Shown: piece by piece, positions 59,240 to 64,000 of the stretch
How the letters are laid out: every line of letters starts with the position of its first letter
How positions within the stretch are numbered: the first letter of the stretch is position 1
Assembly (NCBI RefSeq): GCF_008831285.2
Contig: NC_045143.1
Location: forward strand, 10,921,503-10,985,502
Length of the DNA: 64,000 nt
Direction: 5' to 3'
DNA from: Nymphaea colorata
Lineage: Eukaryota > Streptophyta > Magnoliopsida > Nymphaeales > Nymphaeaceae
Position numbers and translations under genes: made by a program
The notes under the pieces: model-generated
The model's database searches: none
The model's input: only the letters and a program-made list of their open reading frames with translations
Told to the model about the DNA's origin: nothing

Positions 59240-61750
59240 CTCCCCTCAAAGAAAAAATGGGTCTCAACCAGTGTAAGCTTGTTTATGAAATAATGAAAAA
59301 CGAGGCCTTGACAAGACTTTTGTTAATATGTTAGCAGGTTGCTCTTCTAAGACAAAGTTCAATATTCATTTCTTTCTTGGCTACCTTCTCTTGCACAAAG
59401 AGAAAGTAAATCTTGATACGAACGACTTTATTCGCGGCAAGGGACAAGCAGGGCCGAGGCAAGGGGGACCTGCATGGGTCCTAGCCCCACCTCAATTTTT
59501 TTTAATAAAAATTTACATCTAAATTTTAGAAAATTTCACTTGTCCTATATAAAAATTTTACAAAATGATTTTTCGGCCCCAGTCAAAATTTAAAAACATT
59601 AATTCGGCTCCCCTCATGAAAAATTTCTTGCTCCGCCCAAGGTACAAGGCACCAAGGTTGTCAAATCTGACTATGAAAGTACGTTGTAGCGGTATATGTA
59701 ATTCAGTGAGAAGAGATTTAAGCCAAATGAGTTACGAGATAATTGCAACAAGAGCATTGTATTATGCTGCATTGGGCCACCATGTGAGATCCTCATGAAA
59801 TCACATATCCTCCAAACAAGGCAACAAAGCCACTTGTAGACCGTCACTCATATGGGACCCAATCCATATAAAGAAACACTTCATTCCTCTGAATAGTAGC
59901 CTTATGAATCTCAAGTCCTAATGAAAATGTAACATGCAAATACCTCACAATTTGCTTCACACGCGCCCAATGAATTGCTAATAGCTCTTGCATAAATTGA
60001 CATGCCTTAATAGTAGCGATAATTTGATCCCACAATGAAGAATTGGGCACAGTAGGAGTGACCATAAATTATCTCCCGACATATTAGTTTTAGCAATGTT
60101 ATACAATACATATTTCTTTTGTGATAACATAAGATTATCTCCACAATGGTTGACGTCCAATGTTTGTGATAATTTATTATACATCTTGAAATGAACTCCT
60201 AATTAGAATAATATCATCAACATCTGTAAAGACAAAGCCTATAGGCTCAATTGAGGTTCAAATAAATAATGGTGAATCAAATTTAGATTCAGTGAAGCCA
60301 TAAACAACCAAATAAGTACTCAAACTATTAAACCATAACTAAGAGCCTATGTAAGGCCATTAAGGGACTTTTTGAGACAACAAACATAAGTATGATTAAC
60401 AGGAACTAGAAACCTTGGTAACTACATCATATAGACCTTTTTCTTGTGATTCCCATGAAGGAAAAAATTATTTACATCGAGTAGTCAAATGGTGTACCCT
60501 TAGTTAGCATGAGAAATAGTGAACCAGATACTGACATACTGTCAATGGTAGGTTCAACAGTTGGATTAAAAAAAGAAAAAAAAGAAAAAAATTCAATTCC
60601 CGCTCTTTGACTATAACCCCTTTGTAAGCAAATTTTGCCATTAATCCATCATCAGTTTGCTTAATTTTGTACATCCATCTCCTGACAATGTTTAGATTAG
60701 GTTTGGAAGATATGAGCTCCCATGCATTCTTTTTATGAGGATCTTGAAGCTTTGTAGAGGTAGAAGGTTCAGAAGCTTCAAACTATGTGTAGCCGATGGC
60801 AAGTATATTTTAGCTCTACAGGTTCCATCTTGAGGCTTTGATGACCATGGGATGTGTCCTTGTAGTTTGTGTAGTGGTGGCCAATGGAAGTGCAATGGAG
60901 ACGTCGGTCATAGAAGATAGAAAGGATTACCTAGTTGAATGAAGAGTTCTTTTGAAGGCTATATATGAGGTTGGGATGAAAATTTTCTCCGAGTCTGAAT
61001 CTACTTAGCCACATCATTAGCAAAAATACCATGAGAATGAGTACCATACTTGAAATGTATCTCATAAAGAACAACATAACTAGATATAAAAAGGCGTTTG
61101 TTAACAAGATTAAAACATATGTAGCCTTTGTGACAAGATCCATAGCCAATGAAAACACATGCCTATGACTGTGGGCAAGTTTAGACTTGTGAGAATGTGT
61201 TGTAGATGTATGAGTAGTGCAACCAAACACTTTCATGTAATCATACTGAGATTATTTGCCAAATGCTTTTTCATAAGGTGCATTGTGATCTAGGTTCTCT
61301 AAAGGCAAATGGTTAATGATGTGCATGACATCCAACACAAAAACTTGAAGGCATTTTAGCATGAATTAACATAATTAATCCCATCTCGATCAGAAGACAA
61401 CGTTTCCTCTCTACAACTCCAATACATGATAGCCAAAGAGGAATACCTATGAAATCAAATCAAGTAGTGAATTCTTTGCTCATAAACTCTATTCCCCGAA
61501 CCAAATGAAAAATTTTGGATGACCAAGTTGACTCTCAATGATATTTAGAGAAACTTGAAAGCGTGAGAATATATCAATTTTCTTGCCAAGGGAGAGCCAA
61601 AGAAAAGCAAGAACAAGCATCCAGCACAAGCAAATAACATGCATGACCATCATGAGATAAGCAAAGTTATGAGTAGATGTGAGATGGAAGAAGGTATGTG
61701 TAGATTTTTTTCTTGGGTTCAGCATTTAAAGTTCTAAAGACATTTTCCCA
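59240..61750 (-). pseudogene. Degenerate Ty1/copia pol on the minus strand
   Basis: Reading from high to low coordinates, integrase-like fragments lie at 61725-61489, followed by the integrase C-terminal motif KVFGC (near 61230). An RT/RNase H boundary (MLSQKKYVLYNIAKTNM) lies near 60150. RNase H blocks (HWARVKQIVRYLHVTFSLGLEI and, past a frame change, RSTSGF) lie at 60000-59800. A purine tract (reverse complement of cactcccctc) lies at 59238-59251. Stops and frame changes are frequent. Gag, protease and recognisable LTRs were not found. A MITE interrupts the RNase H region. Confidence 0.72.
59449..59640. mobile_element. MITE nested in the degenerate copia RNase H region
   Basis: Flanks gggacaag (59441-59448) and ggtacaag (59641-59648) differ at one base. 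The left end cagggccgaggcaagg and the inverted right end (ttgggcggagcaag) are related to the cagggscgga type. Copia RNase H-like sequence continues on both sides. Confidence 0.72.
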
Positions 61751-62083
61751 ACCAAATTATTTCTTCACAGGATTCGCTTCACCTTAAGCGAGGTTGGCAT
61801 GTTTAAATATTAATAGCTAAGAAGATGAATGAAAAACATGAAGAAATATAACACAAAGAAGCCGGAAAGAAGTAGGTTTGTGGCCTGCAAACCTTTATTG
61901 ACGTTCCTTGGTACTGACTATGAGATATTTGGTGTGTCTAAGCCAAAAGGTTGAAATATATTTTTTAGGAAAGTGGAAGACTTTTATGTTCATGTTGAGT
62001 TCTTTCCATAAATCAATAGCCTGATTTGACAGTTTTATGGGTTTTAATCACAAATTTTCCTTGTAAAGGTAGACACGTGGAAG

Positions 62084-62587
62084 TAGGGTCGCACAAGAGC
62101 CAAGTCGAGCCGGAGCTTGGCCAGCTCGAGCTTGACTCGGTTAAAAAAACTTCAGCTCGAGCTTGGCTTGAACTCAAGCCGAGCTCCTTACGGCAAGCTC
62201 AAGCTGAACTCGACTGCACAAAATTGAGCTCAAACTCAATTCGTTTAGCTCGTTTAGGCATTAACTTGTATGGCGTTAACTCGCGTAAGCATTAATTCGT
62301 TTAACTCATGCTAATGTTAACTCATGTAACTTGTGAAAATTTGCTTTTACCCTAAAAGTTAAAACTGGTGAACTGGTTTTGGCAGTATAATGTAGAGTAC
62401 CGGTTTGCAAGTTGAGTCGAGTACAAATGAGTCGAGATCTTGAAACTCGAACTCGACTCCTTTATCATTTTGAGTGTCTTTATAAGCTTGAACTCGGCTT
62501 GTTTATAAACAAGTTTAGCACAAGCAGAGTTTTTTTGAGCAAAGTTAGAGGCGAGCCCAAATTGGCTTGGCTTGTTGTGTAGCCCTA
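62084..62587. mobile_element. hAT-type MITE with TAGGGYYRCACAA ends
   Basis: The left end tagggtcgcacaagagccaag and the inverted right end tagggctacacaacaagccaag match closely. Sub-terminal arrays of agctcgagctt and cgagctc make long imperfect palindromes, typical of plant hAT elements with this end. The flanking 8-mers agree only partly (five of eight). Confidence 0.75.
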
Positions 62588-63146
62588 CCTAGAAAAGGCC
62601 CAAGGCCCCTCCCTTTACCTACCCTCAGGTTGGAGAAATTTCTTCCTAAAAAGGAATATTGCTTTCCCAAGAACCAAGATTTTGATGGCCCAAATCTCAT
62701 TTCTCATTTATGAAAATCTCAATTCGTTTAGATCGAGAAACTAGCTTCTGGAATTATTTTATGTTCGAGAAAATGATCCGACCGGTTTATATATATTTAA
62801 GAAGAGAAAGTTCATATACTTCACAAATTTTAGGGAAAAGGAGACTTTTTCATGAAATTTAAAGATGATAAACAGAAAAATTCAATATGATTTTTCAAGT
62901 TTTACAAATTCTAGGGGAGCCATCACCATCTAATATCCCTAGTTGGCTCCTGCATTAATAAGAGCTCAACTTTTCGATAATAGCTTCACAGAGTAACAAA
63001 AGGAGTTAATTGAATGCATTGTTGACACGCATAGTTAGTCCTACCAAGCCAGCCAGCTGGTTAGACTGATTTGTATAACGTACAAGTGGCGCAATCGTAA
63101 TCTTATGTAACTCTTCATGCCCCTGCTCTGTTTGGCCAGCATTGAG
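62588..63146. other. Intergenic stretch before the satellite array
   Basis: AT-rich, no gene or terminal repeats recognised. Confidence 0.5.
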
Positions 63147-63149
63147 GAG

Positions 63150-64000
63150 CGTAGCATAATTGGTTGAGTTGGCTGACACATTGACAGTGCATCATTGGTT
63201 AAATTTGCCCTCAACTGTTATGCCGCAACCATTCATGTCTCGAAACAAACAGCGATCCCTGAAAACATGGAGGCAAAAGGGTTTGGGATTTCCAGGTACC
63301 ATCTCTACTGCCCATTTACTTGCATAAGTGGTTGAGCCGACTGACACATTAACAACACATCATTGGTTAAATTCTCCCTCAACTATGGTACTGCAAGCAT
63401 TTAGGTCTCGAAACAGACACCGATCCCCGAAAACATGGAGGTAAAATGGTTTGAGCTTTCCAAGTACCATCCTATTGTCCATTTTCTCGCATAATTGGTT
63501 GAGCCGACTCACACATTAATGGCACATCATCGGTCACTTCTCCTTTAACTCTGGTGCCGCAACCATCCAGGTCCTGAAACAGACACCGATCCCTGAAAAC
63601 ATGGAGGTAAAAGGGTATGGGCTTTCCAGGTACCATCCCTATTGCCTATTTGCTCGCATAAGTGGTTAAGCCAACTGACACATTAACAATGCATCATTGA
63701 TTCAATTCTCCATCAACTATGGTGCCACAACCATTCAGGTCCCGAAACAAATAGCGATGTGAGAAAACATGGAGGTAAAAGGGTTTGGGGTTTCCAGGTA
63801 CCATCCCAATTGCCCATTTTCTCGCATAATTGGTTGAGCCGACTAACACATTAACAACGCATCATCGGTTTAGTTCTCCTTTAACTGTGGTGCTGCAACC
63901 ATCCAGGTCCTGAAACAGACATCGATCCCCAAAAACATGAAGGTAAGAGGGTTTGGGCTTTCTAGGTACGATCCCTATTGCCCATTTTCATTTTCTCGCA
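63150..64000. repeat. Satellite-like tandem array, about 167-bp unit, running off the window
   Basis: The phrase gcataa(t/g)tggtt(g/a)ag recurs at 63154, 63322, 63489, 63656 and 63824, and the next unit begins at 63998, giving spacings of 168, 167, 167, 168 and 174. Each unit also holds ccgactgacacattaac, ctcaactatggtgccgcaacc, gaaaacatggaggtaaaagg and tttccaggtaccatccctattg. Units differ from one another at several positions. The array continues past base 64000, so its full size is unknown. Confidence 0.95.

Noticed and set aside
63150-64000. CRISPR-like array
   Set aside because: The units repeat along their whole 167-bp length, with no short constant repeat separating unique spacers. The host is a plant, so this is a satellite-type array.

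Overview
This is nuclear DNA from a flowering plant. It has spliced genes with GT-AG introns, a plant-type cell-wall glycosyltransferase, a chloroplast starch-initiation factor, and dense plant transposable elements: Ty3/gypsy, Ty1/copia, LINE, hAT and MITEs, and a tRNA-derived SINE. The lineage cannot be fixed from the sequence. The GC-rich coding region of the glycosyltransferase stands out against an AT-rich background.

Four host genes can be supported. (1) The 3' part of an RCC1-repeat protein gene, + strand, seven exons from 703 to 10966; its 5' end lies outside the window. (2) Ribosomal protein eL42 (L36a/L44), + strand, four exons, 17582-19072, complete at 105 aa. (3) A chloroplast PTST2/FLO6-type starch granule initiation protein, - strand, eight exons, 39711-28964, complete at 543 aa with every exon phase agreeing. 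(4) An intronless xyloglucan 6-xylosyltransferase (GT34, XXT1/XXT2 type), + strand, 52655-53977, complete at 440 aa.

The remainder is mostly transposon-derived. A 5.8 kb gypsy element (4456-10271, target duplication aattg) sits inside an RCC1 intron and itself contains a 672 bp hAT-type insertion. A 5.0 kb copia element (22044-27064, target duplication ctcag) has landed in the ORF1 of a minus-strand LINE remnant (about 20690-27680). A 3.1 kb hAT element with a decayed transposase (32899-36039) lies in intron 4 of the PTST gene. Three elements in the window (4076-4389, 7259-7930, 32899-36039) share related ends and 8-bp target duplications, so they look like one hAT family. Further small hAT-type MITEs lie at 41289-41622, 42052-42261, 42300-42945, 44827-44944, 46584-46922, 50142-50376, 55646-55841, 59449-59640 and 62084-62587. 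A SINE with a 19-bp target duplication lies at 45451-45690. A degenerate minus-strand copia covers about 59240-61750. A satellite-like tandem array of about 167-bp units begins near 63150 and runs off the right end.

The host genes do not form a pathway. The RCC1-type gene and the PTST2-type gene may be an old neighbour pair; from memory, their likely Arabidopsis counterparts are adjacent loci. Both have absorbed large insertions in introns without losing coding phase, so both are probably functional.
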